A stretch of 64,000 nt of DNA from Brachypterus glaber (GCA_958510825.1 OY294046.1:3906001-3970000), one strand, 5' to 3'; shown: positions 13,901-25,239, numbered from the stretch's first letter. Translations and numbers: made by a program. The notes: generated from the sequence alone by a model not told the origin.

Positions 13901-14571
13901 GCATATCTCACATATTTATAACCCGATTTCAAAAAATTATATTTTAAATAAAAGCTCTTTATAAGCCCTATAAAAAATGTTATATACAGTTTTTTGCTAG
14001 AATATAATGTTTTAAAGATACAGAATTTAAAATCAAACAAAACACCTAGTTTGAAATTTGCAAACTAGATGGCTCTAGTGTACAACAGTGCCGATGTTTT
14101 GACAGGGTGCTTGCAACGTTTCATCTAGTTTTTATTTAAAAATATTGCATATTCCATACCAAACATCCATCTACCACAAGGCATTGTCTTTATCAATCTA
14201 CCATATCCCAAAAAGCTATAGCTTATCGAGGGATACTTCTGAGTACGTCATTAAACGCAAAAATATGCAAAAAAAATTGAAAAGGCTTTCCCAAAATTTT
14301 GAAAATTTTCTGAATGGGAAAGAAAAAAAAATCGAAAATTGAAAGCACTTCTTTTTTCAGGTATAGATCGGTTATACCAGCTTACTTAGCAGCGGTACGC
14401 CAAGAACAACGCCAAGAACAACCCCAACAGCAAGCACAATACCACGCACCCTTGGTCGCGCGGCCAGCACCAAGTTCGAACGCTTTGGAGGACAAGGAAC
14501 CCGAATACCACGACGAACCCGGAAAACCACACAGTTTTGGTACCGGGTACATTTTTGAATTTTCGGGTTAA
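4966..14571 (+). CDS. RR-1 type cuticular protein, four exons, 246 aa
   Basis: Joined exons are 4966-4980, 9931-10246, 12113-12311 and 14361-14571; all junctions are GT-AG and keep frame. The protein begins MFSLRLVGIVLGVVVCCNC, a clear signal peptide split after codon 5, a layout common in insect cuticle genes. The chitin-binding Rebers-Riddiford region spans residues about 66-125: DGNFKYLFTSENGLAQGESI, then GGYSYTDPNGRKITVKYTAG, KEGFRI and HLPKAPEP, which fits RR-1 (soft cuticle). After it comes a Q/P-rich tail and a C-terminal SFGTGYIFEFSG. It should be secreted and bind chitin in the procuticle. Introns of 4.9, 1.9 and 2.0 kb are full of transposons. The family call is firm; the orthologue is unknown. 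Confidence 0.88.
5037..5136. repeat. GC-centred hairpin element in cuticle intron 1
   Basis: An imperfect inverted repeat runs from AGAGGAAAAGTG to CACCTTTCCTCT, with an inner arm pair CTGTAG/CTACAG and a GC-rich tip GACGCGAAGCGGAGTC. It starts 57 bases after the exon 1 donor. Similar GC-tipped hairpins recur elsewhere in the window, inside larger elements. Confidence 0.6.
6201..6249 (-). mobile_element. Single end of a Harbinger-like repeat
   Basis: Ends with GCGTTACGTAATACTTGAAC then GTTCCC, preceded by AAAATGATCAAAA. The same end occurs at 19231 (opposite orientation), 50136-50183 and 61767-61811. TTA follows the terminal CCC here, in line with a TWA target. The other end was not located, so this is a solo or decayed end. 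Confidence 0.5.
6421..6873. repeat. 453-bp near-palindrome with hammerhead-like core
   Basis: Two arms of about 210 bases (6421-6635 and 6655-6873) are nearly exact reverse complements around a short loop (GGTTTATCCAGTCTC). Mismatches and one- or two-base indels are few. Each arm carries CTGAAGA, a five-pair hairpin GTGCT-AAAA-AGCAC, then GAAATC (6779-6805 on the plus strand), the order of a hammerhead ribozyme core. It lies in cuticle intron 1. It may be an inverted pair of terminal repeats from a Penelope-like or other ribozyme-bearing retroelement. Confidence 0.8.
7836..7970. mobile_element. 135-bp Harbinger-like MITE
   Basis: Terminal inverted repeats GGGCCACTTGCACCA and TGGTGCAAGTGGCCC are flanked by TAA on both sides (7833-7835, 7971-7973), a TWA target duplication. 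A one-ended relative lies at about 19120-19168 and ends GATGCAAGTGGCCC followed by TTA. It lies in cuticle intron 1. Confidence 0.8.
8608..9370. mobile_element. TIR element with an internal copy of its own end
   Basis: Ends are ACCCAGGTAGCAA and TTGCTACCTGGGT. Just inside the left end is a block of about 55 bases (AGCAAAATAACATGACATTC and onward through ACGTTAATATGTGACATG). It is repeated in direct orientation at about 9132-9185, about 515 bases further in. The repeated ACATGACATT/CACGTGAAAG motifs are likely subterminal binding sites. It lies in cuticle intron 1. Confidence 0.6.
9640..9690. repeat. TA/TAGA microsatellite inside a small palindrome
   Basis: An alternating ATAGATAGATATATAT tract sits between CCAGAATATATT and AATATATTCTGAC-like ends, so the whole tract can fold back. 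It lies about 240 bases upstream of cuticle exon 2. Confidence 0.6.
9931..10246 (+). CDS. Cuticle protein exon 2 (signal peptide end and RR core)
   Basis: Acceptor TTTTTTCTAG ends at 9930 and donor GTATGTTG starts at 10247. The frame reads LVGIVLGVVVCC, a linker rich in S, N, Y and P, and then most of the Rebers-Riddiford consensus ending YTAGKEG. Reading through the donor would add only a short unrelated tail ending at 10377, which supports splicing here. Confidence 0.85.
10549..10867. mobile_element. MITE, single copy of the family paired in TCERG1 intron 13
   Basis: About 320 bases running from AGTTATTTATGGTACTAGTG to TCTGTATGTATTGGATAA. It is closely similar to each arm of the inverted pair at 25692-26378. 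An internal palindrome centres on AAATTAACCTGCGAGGCGTC. It lies in cuticle intron 2, 300 bases after exon 2. Confidence 0.75.
11207..11920. mobile_element. Foldback element with C- and G-rich inverted ends
   Basis: Ends ATACAGTGCGGTCCAAAAGT and ACTTTTGGACCGCTCTGTAT. Inverted similarity continues through arms of about 250 bases, including GGGGGCATGG/CCATGCCC and TCGTGTGATACATCATTTTA with its complement. The TA at each end suggests a Tc1/mariner-type target. No transposase. It fills much of cuticle intron 2. Confidence 0.75.
12113..12311 (+). CDS. Cuticle protein exon 3 (end of RR domain, Q-rich linker)
   Basis: Acceptor TTTTTTCTTCAG ends at 12112 and donor GTAACC starts at 12312. With the leftover G from exon 2 the frame reads GFRILQADHLPKAPEPIVPG, completing the chitin-binding motif, followed by a low-complexity segment rich in Q, P and Y ending RQDRQEPES. 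Confidence 0.85.
13433..14130 (-). mobile_element. Helentron-like non-autonomous element, copy 1
   Basis: Read on the minus strand, the element starts AACTAGATGAAACGTTGCA, carries AACATCGGCACT close inside that end, and finishes with a hairpin whose arms are ACATCGGCACT and AGTGCCGATGT. A subterminal repeat that matches the 3' hairpin is a feature of Helentron-type Helitrons. Flanks are T-rich with no target duplication. Copies lie at 24393-25099 and 32155-32839, with a rearranged one at 27873-28019. A small ORF recurs in the copies but is disrupted. It lies in cuticle intron 3. Confidence 0.6.
14361..14571 (+). CDS. Cuticle protein exon 4 (C-terminus)
   Basis: Acceptor CTTTTTTCAG ends at 14360. 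In frame with exon 3 it reads RYRSVIPAYLAAVRQEQRQE and onward through a Q-rich stretch to HSFGTGYIFEFSG and TAA at 14569-14571. The closing GYxFEFSG tail recurs in some insect cuticle proteins. No clear AATAAA lies close downstream. Confidence 0.85.
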
Positions 14572-15064
14572 TTTTTCAGTTTAGTTCTTTTTCTATTTTC
14601 TTATTTTATTCGTTGTTAGTTAGAAATGGAGTAATTTAGTCATTAATATACAAGTTCAACGGTGGCCATATTGAAAAGTTCACAGATATTTTACAAGATG
14701 ACACTATTGGCAGATGGACTCCGTGTATCTATTACCTTTTGCTAGACCCTCTCCCTCCCATAGGTGACGTAATTGTTGAACAACCCCTTTCCGAGCCATA
14801 AGATTAAATTACTCCATCTACTGTGTTATTGTTTAATTATTGCACAGTCCTCTAAGCAAAAAAGGAACAAACTTGCTACAAACTTCTATTCTGACTTACG
14901 AAAGACTAAAGAATACAGACTTGCAAATGTTTTTTTAAGTTGTTTGGATTCTGAGAACTAAATCTTATACTTATTGGTATAACGATTCCGAAAGTTACTA
15001 CTATTTTTTTTCTATGCTCTCGGAGTTCACTTTTTAAAATCAACATGCTCAAAAGTATTAAAAC
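14572..15064. other. Intergenic, nothing recognised
   Basis: Downstream flank of the cuticle gene, probably holding its 3' UTR; ATTAAA at about 14803 is a candidate poly(A) signal. No other structure seen. Confidence 0.4.
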
Positions 15065-15312
15065 CAACGAACTAATAACTCTTTTTACTAGAATACGCAT
15101 ACCGTTAAAATATCGCCAACATCTCGGTTTGTTTGTAAACAAATAGTAGGTATATTCAGGCCTGAACAAAAACAATTACCAGTAACTGGTATTGTTGTCT
15201 CTGTTAGAACAAAGATGTGTGAGTAAGACAGACGAATGTTTATGTTGCCGACGTTTTTTCACTTTTTACGAATGAAATGCCTATTCTAGAGAGAAGAGTT
15301 ATTAGTTCGTTG
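15065..15312. mobile_element. hAT-like MITE, copy 1
   Basis: Ends CAACGAACTAATAACTCTT and AAGAGTTATTAGTTCGTTG, flanked on both sides by ATTAAAAC, an 8-bp target duplication typical of hAT transposons. The interior holds AACATCTCGGTTTGTTTGTA and AACAATTACCAGTAACTGG. Related copies are at 16810-17309 (dimer) and 38102-38355. Confidence 0.9.
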
Positions 15313-15534
15313 ATTAAAACCCATTATTGTCTCACAACTCATAAAAGAAACCTGTTTTAACACATAAAAATGTTAATTTAGTGCTTTTTTATAAAAAATC
15401 ATAACGTGTTGGTAAAAAATGGAATGGTATAACGTACCAAAAACTATCAATTCTTAGATTCCAAAAGACTTCCATTGCAGCTCTAGAGCTGGTGTGAAAC
15501 AAAACGTTTAAAAGTTACATTTAAGGGGTCTTTC

Positions 15535-16017
15535 TACCTTCAAATTAAAAATATTTTGTTATTTTTGTTATTAGTTTTTTTTTATATAGAAAGAAAAAAG
15601 ATATAACCCTGTAGGTATGTTTATTTATATTTAAATACATTTTTTTTAGATTTTTAAAGGCCATTTTTTTGTCATAATTTTTTTTTGAAAAAGTATTAAG
15701 TCGCTATATCCCTATCTGGAAGAAATTTTTTTGGCCAAAAAAAGGAAAAATGGCGGACGTTTTTCAAAAAATTTTAAATAATTTTCAAGGAAAACGTCTG
15801 CCATTTTGTTATTTTTTGGCCAAAACAAATTCTTTTAAATAGGGAATACCCCGTTTTTTTTTTATTCGATCAAAACGGCCGGAATCATGGTGACCGCCCT
15901 TTTTTGATGTTTTATTTTTTGATTAGAAATAACATACCTACAAAATTTCACAATAAATTCTTTTTTCTTTCAATATAAAAATGTTTAAAAACAAAATATT
16001 TTTAAAATTTGAAGGTA
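15535..16017. mobile_element. Foldback element
   Basis: Ends TACCTTCAAATT and AATTTGAAGGTA, with further inverted matches inside: ATACCTAC/GTAGGTATG, AAATGGCGGACGTTTT with AAAACGTCTGCCATTTT, and TTTTGGCCAAAA. The structure is old and indel-rich. No coding potential. Confidence 0.6.
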
Positions 16018-16809
16018 AAAGCTTCATTTATCAAGTCCACAAAATTCGTTAATAAGACATATCCTAACTCCATAGCTTGCAGCAAGTTTTATTCCCTTTT
16101 TGCTCAGCAGGAAGTAAACTACACACGGTGTAGATTAAGGGATTTAAATCCAAAAGTTTGTCACCGATTTTTTTTTGAGGATATCTTCGTTCCTGGAAAT
16201 TCCCAGAGTATTTTAAAACCGAAACGAAACTGATTATTAGAGTGTTCTTTGAGAATATCGATTTTCATTTGTTATTAAAAATCTTTTTGCCAGTGTATGT
16301 TTAATTTTTATTACGAATATCGATTTTTTTTTCAAAGCAATTTTTCAGAATATTTTGTTCTGAAGATATTTAAAATAAAAGAGGGCAAACTATTTTTTTA
16401 ATCAAGTGTGCCATTGTAACCTGTTGAGAAGTTTCAAAAATTAAAATAGTTTGAAATAAGCTCAACGCCATCTACAAATTTGATATTAGAAAATTGCTAC
16501 AAAATGTCTCTTGAGCACCAGTACACAATATCTATCTATACAATAAAATTAAGCTGGCTTTGGTAGCCATTTTTGTTAAAATATTTGCAGTGTGTTGAGA
16601 TCATTCCACTTTATTAAAATTTTTGAAATATGGTCGGTCGGTAGATTGGCCAACTTTAATTTTAAATGTTTTAAAAACAAATGCAAATTAAAAATATATA
16701 TATACGTATATTTTGTGAAATTACTAAGAAAAACTCCCGATATCTGTAAATAATATTAAACATACACTGAAAAAAAAATGAAAGGTGACAGAACTTTTAA
16801 TTTAAATTC

Positions 16810-17309
16810 CAACGAACTAATAACTCTTCTTTCTAGAATAGGCATACCATTAAAATAAAGTATCGCCAACATCTCGGTTTGTTTGTAAACAAATAGTAGG
16901 TATATTCAGGCCTGAACAATAACAATTACCGGTAACTGGCATTGTTGTCTCCGTTAGAACAAAAATGTGCGAGTAAGACAGACGAATATTTATGTTACCG
17001 ACGTTTTTGTCAGTTTTTACAAATGAAATGCCTATTCTAGAGAGAAGAGTTATTAGTTCGTTGCTAATAACTCTTCCCTCTAGAATAGGCATTTCATTTG
17101 TAAAAACTGACAAAAACGTAGCCAACATATACATTTGTCTGTCTTACTCGCACAGCTTTGTTCTAACAGAGACAACAACAACAGTTACTGGTAACTGTTA
17201 TTGTTCAGCCTGAATATACCTACTATTTGTTTACAAACAAACCGAGATGTTGGCGATACTTTATATTAACGGTATGCGTATTCTAGAGAGAAGAGTTATT
17301 AGTTCGTTG
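16810..17309. mobile_element. hAT-like MITE head-to-head dimer
   Basis: A complete copy at 16810-17063 is followed directly by a second, inverted copy at 17064-17309 that has lost the outermost bases of its inner end. The outer flanks are TTAAATTC on both sides (16802-16809 and 17310-17317), one 8-bp duplication for the whole unit. The pair forms a palindrome of about 500 bases. Confidence 0.9.
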
Positions 17310-18208
17310 TTAAATTCACAAAACCAACCGTGTGCAGTTTACCAGCAATATTTTATTTATAAATTTTATTAAAAACTGTTTCCTAGTATAAAAAAATACC
17401 TACTCTTGCCTATGTGATTATAGACTATAATTTATATATACTATTATATAATTTATAACATTATATAATTTTAATAAAATGTAACTTTACCATTATTAAA
17501 ATTAACTATTTGTATTTCTTATGCCAAAATAAAAAAGATTTTGTTACCAATTTTTATGTCTACATATCAATAAACTTTCTCATTCCTTTATCTCTCCCAA
17601 ATATCTGTACCATCCTTTTCATAAAAAACGCGTACACCTAAAAATGTTACAGGTTATATTGAACTTTATCAAGGTGTCTTTGACATTATTTGTCAAATAT
17701 GCCCTGGTAGAAAAGTACATAAATCTAACTTAACATAACATTAGATTAGTGACATTTTTATGTTTAGTCTTAAACGTTATACAAAAACTTTATAAAATAT
17801 ATAAATCTAACCTTAAAAACCAAAGTTTGAGAAAAACGTTATAAAATATATAAATCTAACCTTAAAAACTAACGTTTGACAAAAACGTTATAAAATACAT
17901 AAATCTAACTTTAGTTTCCCAACTAAATTCTAACCTTTTTCTAACTTTAAATATTTTTTAAATTTCCATTATTAATACGTAAGCTATAGTAGAAAATACT
18001 CATTTCAGACAGCTATGTGCCTAGGTTTGATAATTATTTATTATTTCTATAATAAGTTTTAAAAAATATCCCCCAAAAGTCAAAATCTCGAAAGAGAAAA
18101 AAATCCGAGGAAGGGTTTATAAAATTTAATGAGAAAAGATAAAAAATAAAACAAAAAAGGAAATCAATAAATATGGCGATAAGATATTAAGAGCTCCAGA
18201 TTATACCA
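17310..18208. other. Intergenic, short local repeats only
   Basis: A locally repeated block of about 58 bases with ACGTTATAAAATATATAAATC recurs about three times between 17770 and 17910. Otherwise nothing recognised. Confidence 0.5.
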
Positions 18209-18612
18209 ATGGAGCTCTCTACAACTAGAATTATGAAACAAAAGACGTCTACCCTATCTCTATCTCATTTTTGCTACACTTTCCAGCCAACCAAATAAAT
18301 ACTGTATTTGTTTTTTATACAACAAATACAGTATTTATTTGGTTGGCCGGAAAGTGTAGCACTAAGCGGCACGAAAGAACATAGCTAATGTAAATCTGTA
18401 GAATAAGATAATTCTACTAAAATTTAGATGGCGCCAATAATTTCTTTAATAAAAATATAGTTTCACTTTTCGCCCGGCCAAGTAAATATTGTATTTGTTC
18501 AACAAAGAACAAATACAGAATTTGTTTGGTTGGGTGTAAGTGGGAGTGTATGTATGTCTTCTATCCTTTTTGGGTAGAACTTTTGTCTCTGTCTAATCTA
18601 ACGGGAGAAATC
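18209..18612 (+). mobile_element. 404-bp repeat with two internal palindromes, copy 1
   Basis: The reverse complement of 50206-50612 over nearly its whole length, which defines the boundaries (ATGGAGCTCTCTACAACTAG to CTAACGGGAGAAATC). Two inner hairpins are built from AAATACTGTATTTGTT and CAAATACAGTATTTATTTGG, bordered by GGCCGG/CCGGCC. No TIR is obvious at the ends, so class is unknown. Confidence 0.7.
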
Positions 18613-20891
18613 TCCATTTAAAAAACAAATACATCCAAGCAACAATATAGGTAAACAAGTGAACAAAAAGTTAAATTATTAATTGATAATTAGACTTTTT
18701 GTGCACTTTTTTACCTACTTTGTTGCTTGGGCGGTGGCGGACCATGCAAAAACATTCTTAATCTTTCACTTTTCCTTCCCGTCGATACAAATATGCTTCT
18801 TGCATCTTTCCAATAAAGAAAACTTCGAAGTTTTATAAAAACCCAGAAAAAAAATTTCCTGCGGTCAGATGACAGCCGCAAGTCGGCCAACGATGATCAA
18901 GCATATGATCGCATATTTTAAGCGGCCCACGAGCTATAGAAGAATCCGGCCGGCAGTCGACCATTTGGCAACTGGTTTTCATACATTTTACCGCTTTTCT
19001 GCCAGCAGTTCTGATCGGAACGATCGTTAATCATGTGGCCGGCTAACGGCCTAAATATAACCTTTGGTCGGCAAACGACATTTTGCAACTTTGTTGCGTT
19101 CTGATTTGTCGGCCGTCAATTTAATCCAAGTTTTAAGTCCAAACCATAATTGATGCAAGTGGCCCTTAGAAGTTGTCAAGATATTTGCAGTTTAAAACTG
19201 AAAATTGTTAGATTAGATTTGTACAGGTAAGGGAACGTTCAAGTATTACGTAACGCAAAATGTACCAAAATTCATACACTTCATACCTCGGTTCTCGCCT
19301 TATTCAAGGCTGTAGAGATTTCTTATTTTGGCTACCCCCCCTAATAAATTCGTTCCCTAAAGTCATATTTATACAATATATAAAAATATAATAATTAAAA
19401 ATCACCGTTTATCCCAGTATTCAAAAAGCGTGTTAATTTCAGTAAGCCTAAAAACACAAAGTGTTATGAATATTGGAATTTTTAGATCAAAAAATCTTAA
19501 AAGATGTTATTGTTAAATATTTTTTCTTGGGTTTAATATCCACATTTTTATTTGGCTTCCAGTCAAAACTAACCACAACTGGATAGGGCCTCAGTAATTA
19601 AACAGTGTAAATTGCAACAACACTAATAACACAAAACGTTATAAATAATTTAGTTTGGACTCTTAGTATAAAATATTTCTTCCTTATATCCTCTTTCTAT
19701 AAAATATTTCTTTCTTCTTAATTAATATCCATATTTTTATTTGACTTTCAGTCAAAGTTAACCACATTTTGATAGAACTGTCTCCGTATTTAAAAATAGT
19801 GTTAAATGCAACAAGCTTAATAACACAAAATGTTATAAATACTGGACTTTTTTAATCTGTCAGTAAAAGATTTGTTTCTTCTATATTCTCTCTGCAATTA
19901 TATATTTTTTCCATATCTATAAAACCAGGAAAGATTTCCAACTTTGGTGATTTGAAGCTCGTTTTTCTCAAAAAACTGACTTGAAGGAAAATTTTTGAGA
20001 ACAGGCTCGGATTCAGTATCCCAAAATATGTATTTATCGATTATTAATTCTGTCTAGTTTAGATAAAAAAGTCTGTCTTCGATAACTCTTCTAACCTAGC
20101 ATATAGCGACTTTTAATTTACGAAACGAGATAGTGGACTGCTTAGGGGTTGTAAATAAGGGTGTAGAAGGGAAAAAGGAATATAACTAACCTTGGTTTTG
20201 ATGCTGATCGATGTTCTTGTGCACAAGTGGCTTCTTCTTGATGTTGAGGTTGTGAAGATAAATATTGGTTTGAAACGGGAGTAGTTGACGATCACCAATA
20301 GGTTTTTACAACAAATATTAACGACTTCTCGAATATTTAACGACGAACAAATTAACGAATGAATGCATGGTTTTCTTCTGTCAATATGCGCATGACCGAA
20401 AATACCACCTGATAATTATCATTTAAAAATCCCTAACGATTTTGAATTTTTAAAATGATAAACAGATAAAAAACATAATTATGTAACTTTTTCAAATTCT
20501 TAATTTAGTAATAGATTAACCTTTTTAATAAAAACAATTCTTTTCGATTTTTTTTTTTTGGTATTATTAAAAAAAAACAAAAATAAATAATGCAACGAAC
20601 ATTTATATACTTTTTTAAGTGTAATTATTTTTTTAAGTATAAAGCTATGATGATAGTATCAATAAAAATCAAAATATACCTATTTTTTGATAAAAAAATT
20701 ACAATTAAACAAATCTTTGAATTGAAGGTCCAAAATTTGTAGAAATAGTATATAAATTATTATTTTAAAGTCATAAAATATTAAAAAAAAAACATGCAAT
20801 TCATACTATTTATTTTTTGTAATTTTAAATTTTACAAAATGTTCAAAATTTTGGAATTTCAATTAATTTTACATAAAAAAAATCACATAAG
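18613..20891. other. Intergenic, repeat fragments
   Basis: Holds a TIR-like pair around AAGTGAACAAAAAG (about 18640-18735), a Harbinger-like end ending GATGCAAGTGGCCC (19120-19168) and the start of another Harbinger-like element at 19231 (GGGAACGTTCAAGTATTACG after TAA). Local repeats with ACACAAAA(T/C)GTTATAAAT lie at 19450-19840. No gene seen. Confidence 0.45.
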
Positions 20892-22125
20892 GTAAACTCA
20901 TCAAAGTGAGACCATTTACATAAAAAAATCCGTCAAAGTGTAATATATTTTATAAATAGTGTTATTACAGAGCTACATTATATATGGGTTATAATGGCCC
21001 ATAAGAAAGCAGTTACGTTTATTTAAAGAGGATAATTTGAACTGAGTAAACACACTTTTGCCGATTTTTTTTAAAAAGCATTAATAGGTTTTATCAAGGG
21101 AGGCGTTGAAATCGTAAATTTTACAACATCATATCATTTTGACAAGAGATTTTAAAAGTTGGGTTAAGCTTTTGAAAAAAACCGTCTAGGGTAAAATACA
21201 GTATACTCGGCGCATTATCTATCTGAGTAACAAATTGGATCAAGGAAGCTATGATTAGTGGTTTAAAAATGACTTTTAGTAATATTTTTGTAGCCCATTG
21301 TGCTTTTGATAATTTTTAACATTTAGGTTAAATTGACTGTCATTTTACGTCTTACAAATAATAACAAAATCTGTTTAAAAAGTAAAACTGTTCAAAACTA
21401 TAATAAAAGTAAGTTTTTATTCATAAAGTGCTATTATAAACTTAAATTTAACATTACCTGAATAAAATTACGGACCAGTATTATTTTAACCAAAAAATTA
21501 TCTGTTATAGTGTTTACTTCAAAAATTTATATTCATTTAAACAAAATTTTTATAGATTGATGCTTTAGTTTTCTTTTTATGCACTTTTCTTGTTATTTTT
21601 TCTTGCTAAAGCAAATTATTTGGATTTTTTTATAAATGTCAAAATAATGTCTTGATTGACAATACATTTTAAACAAGATTAAAACCTTACATAAGTAACT
21701 AAATATATTCCGCCAACCAAATAACAAGAAACAAATGACCATCAACTCAGATAGATAATGCGCGGAGTTTAAGTACTGGATTTTTTGTTAATTTTTTGTA
21801 TTGTACTATTTAAATTCTTCTTATAACGCTTTATAATTAGAAAAATTATGTAAATTATGTTGTTTTATTTTTCCGATAAATTTTATTCTACTAATTTTAA
21901 TTTTTAGAAAAAAAAGTGAAAGCGGATACTGTGTTTTTGCTTTGATATGTTTTGAATTTGACAAATAAATAACCTTACTTCAAAAATTAATTCTTACCTG
22001 TCAAACTAAATCAAACTATGTTGTAAAATGTACGATTTCAATGTCCACCTTGATAAAACCCATTAATGCCTTTTAAAAAAATTCGGCAGGACTTACCCTA
22101 CGGGTCACAGTTTGATGAGTTTAGC
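20892..22125. mobile_element. Large nested foldback element
   Basis: Outer inverted ends GTAAACTCATCAAA and TTTGATGAGTTTAGC. Inside, TTGCCGATTTTTTTTAAAAA with its complement near 22070, and TTTTATCAAGG/CCTTGATAAAA, extend the arms. A second inverted pair, GCATTATCTATCTGAGT and ACTCAGATAGATAATGC (about 21210 and 21740), lies within. The interior has no transposase frame. Confidence 0.65.
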
Positions 22126-22403
22126 TTAAGTGTAATAGTTAACAATATATAATAAACAAGCCTAATATACACATAATTCTATTTTTTTTAAGAAAGGTAA
22201 CTAACCTTGATAACAGACTTCAGTATATATTTTTATCAATGGCCCAGTTATAATAGGTCTTATCATCATTCATGACAGTATTTTTATATTTCTCAATTTG
22301 TAAATCTTTTTTTTTTACAGTATATAAATTATCGGTAACTGCGAAGCTGCAGCAGTTTTTTCTGTATTCTTGATACAAAAATTTTCAAATTTTAAAAAGA
22401 AAC

Positions 22404-22616
22404 TACAGTGCGATTATAAAGTGCCGAACAGTTTGAAAAGAAAATACTCTTCGTTTGAAGCCACGCCTCTGTTAGAGTTGTGCGCGACAAGCCCGTGTGA
22501 TTGCTATGTACAACAGCTCGGTGGCCAGTAAAACGCACACAGCTTTCTTGCATTTTACTTATCGCTAATGCCAGTTTTGCATTAAAACGTGTTCGGCACT
22601 TTATAATCGCACGGTA
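22404..22616. mobile_element. Short TIR MITE, copy 1
   Basis: Ends TACAGTGCGATTATAAAGTG and CACTTTATAATCGCACGGTA with CCGAACA/GTTCGGCA continuing inward. Inverse orientation to the copy at 44846-45058. About 213 bases; TA-type target suspected from the second copy. Confidence 0.8.
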
Positions 22617-24029
22617 TATAGATAAAATCTACCTGTAGTTGATTTTGGGGAGATAAATTATGGCTTTGTTTGACTTTTCTATAGAGGTTGGGCATAAAGT
22701 TACAGGCGCCACAGAATAGACAAAATAGTTGAAATAATGTTGCTGCATATTCTGAAAAAATGGTCGACATAGGCAGTTTCTAGAAACTGAGAAATGTCAA
22801 ATTGCTGGTGGCTAGAACGACCTTCAAGAACTTAACCATCATTATGTATACTTAAAATTTTAGAATATATTTCATATTGACTAGATTTTCAAAAATATTA
22901 AACTAAAAATTTCAGATATATTATCTGTAATTATGCCAAAATCTATATAAATGAAGGCAACAGATTTGACAGGGTGGCCAGACATTTTTACTTTTCAATT
23001 TCCCTGATATTTCAAAATTTTCCAGTACTTTTTCCTTTTTTTTCAGTTTCAGTTCTTCTAGAGCTGTTTAAACAATGTGTTTTATTTCCTATTAAACCAA
23101 AGAACCAGATAAGTTTTTAAAAGTACTATATTAGGTTACTGTCAGATAAAGGCTTTACAAATTAAGTTTTAGCGACTTGCCAATACAATAACAGTAGAAT
23201 CTGAGGTGCTCGGTTTTGGAAGATAAAGGACTGTTTTCCTTAGAAATTACCATAGCGGACATTATTTTATACTTTTTTAGAATATTTTATATAAATTTTG
23301 GCCAGAGATTTAAATTTAAAATCTGTCCACATTAATAGTCAATATCAATTCTCAACTCTGTCATTAATCGATACACTAAGATGCATATTTTTTGAGAAAA
23401 TAAGATGCAAAAAACCTCAGTAATACTTTTTCCGAAATGGAAATCAATAGACCGTTTCTGTAAATGGATTTAAATTCTCTGATCAAAATTTATTATCTAT
23501 TTGGCAGTTACCGTATTGTTGCATACCAAGGAAAATTTATTATGGAATTTGAGGTTGTTTCTTAATTTCGAAATTTCTTAATTCAGTTTAGTGTAGTTAG
23601 TGATAATTATGCCTGAATGGCCCTTTAGGTTCCTTAGTTTACGTTATAACAGAAATTTAAAACGTTATTTTACAGACAATATAAAAATATTCGGTATCTA
23701 ATAAGTGTATTTTACGTTTTCTTAGTGTATATATAGATAATACAAAAAAGATCATAGGAAAAAAATTAACTGTAGTTGCCTAGTTTTTTACAGAGTCAAT
23801 AAAAATATGCTTGCTTTCGCGTTCTCAACAAAAAGTTTCAAGTCTTTAGAATTATTCTTAACTTATGAATTAAAAGTCATTCTTGATTTAAAAATTGCGA
23901 CGTTTTACGCAAAAAGGGACCAAGGTAATAAAAGCAGCTTTCGAAACAAGCTGTAATGATTTGCAAAGCGTCACATTTTACAGGGAAAAGTATACAGGGT
24001 AATCAATAACTGGCATGTAAAAAGGCGAA
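22617..24029. other. Intergenic, nothing recognised
   Basis: AT-rich sequence with short ORFs only, no inverted repeats or coding signal that I can support. Confidence 0.4.
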
Positions 24030-25239
24030 TAAGGGTCATTCCGCGTCAACTGCTACCACAGCATAAAAAACTAAATATTATATATTTATGTAGATATTGG
24101 ATAAGGTTTTAGTTTAAAATTCACCCAGTTTTTCCAAAACTGTTGTGGTGAAATACTAAAAAGTCCAAAAAAACTTGTAAAATACCCAAAATTGAAATTT
24201 TAGGTCCCCTAAACGACTCCTAAATGGACCACGACCAACTGCAATTTTTTTTTGTAGTATACTGTCCCACAAAAGAATAATTTCACATATAGTTAGATTT
24301 TTATTATCATTTACTTAATTGCTTAAGTGAGCTTCCAAATTCTGTAACATACGAAACGCGCACATAAGCTGCATTATTTTTATTGCCTAATTACATCGGC
24401 ACTTAGTGCTACTAAGAGTGCCGATGTATTGAAATCTTCGCCAAAAAGTCAAAATCTTTGACCACGTTTTTTTCACATTTCTCGACGTTTTAGACCATTC
24501 TGAGTCGAAATCAGTAAAAAAAAATTTGCGTCCGTCTGTCCGTCCGTCTGTCTGGGTGTAAACTCTCTAACTCCATTTCTACATGAGATATGGACTTGCG
24601 GTTTTTTGCATATTGTTTCTTATCGTATTCCGAAGAACTGATTAGATTTTGGGGGTAAACGATTGGGGGTAAGGGGGTAAAAATAGGGTGAAACTCCTAT
24701 TTTTAACGTTTTTTGTTTATAATTAAGGCAATTATTATTGTATTTGGTTAATTTAGCACTTATATAAAAGATAATTTTTAATTGGTCAAAAAATGTTATA
24801 AACAACGTTTTCCTAAAACAACGCATTGTTTTCGAGATATTGGCGTTTAAAGCAGTAAAAGGTTTCTTTAGCATATCTCACATATTTATAACCGATTTCA
24901 AAAAATTATATTTTAAATAAAAGCTCTTTTTAAGCCCTATAAAAAATGTTATATACAAATTTTTGCTAGAATATAATGTTTTAAAGATACAGAATCTAAA
25001 ATCAAACAAAACACCTAATTTGAAATTTGCAAACTAGATGGCTCTAGTGTACAATAGTGCCGATGTTTTGACAGGGTGCTTGCAACGTTTCATCTAGTTG
25101 ATTATTAAATTTATACGTAAACTAAAAGATGTAAAAAAGTGCCTGCAAGGATTATAACCTAAAATACAAATGAATGTACTATCTGAGACCTAAATTAAGG
25201 TGTACAAATGTACTGTACATAACGACGGAATGACCCTTA
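24030..25239. mobile_element. TIR element carrying a nested Helentron-like copy
   Basis: Ends TAAGGGTCATTCCG and CGGAATGACCCTTA. The host element is about 500 bases once the Helentron-like insertion at 24393-25099 is removed. Its 3' edge lies 182 bases from the TCERG1 stop codon, so it may overlap the TCERG1 3' UTR. Confidence 0.6.
24393..25099 (-). mobile_element. Helentron-like non-autonomous element, copy 2
   Basis: Same ends as the copy at 13433: terminal hairpin ACATCGGCACT/AGTGCCGATGT at the left, AACTAGATGAAACGTTGCA (minus strand) at the right. Compared with copy 1 it has a 3-base insertion near 24820 and small indels. Nested in the TIR element at 24030-25239. Confidence 0.6.
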
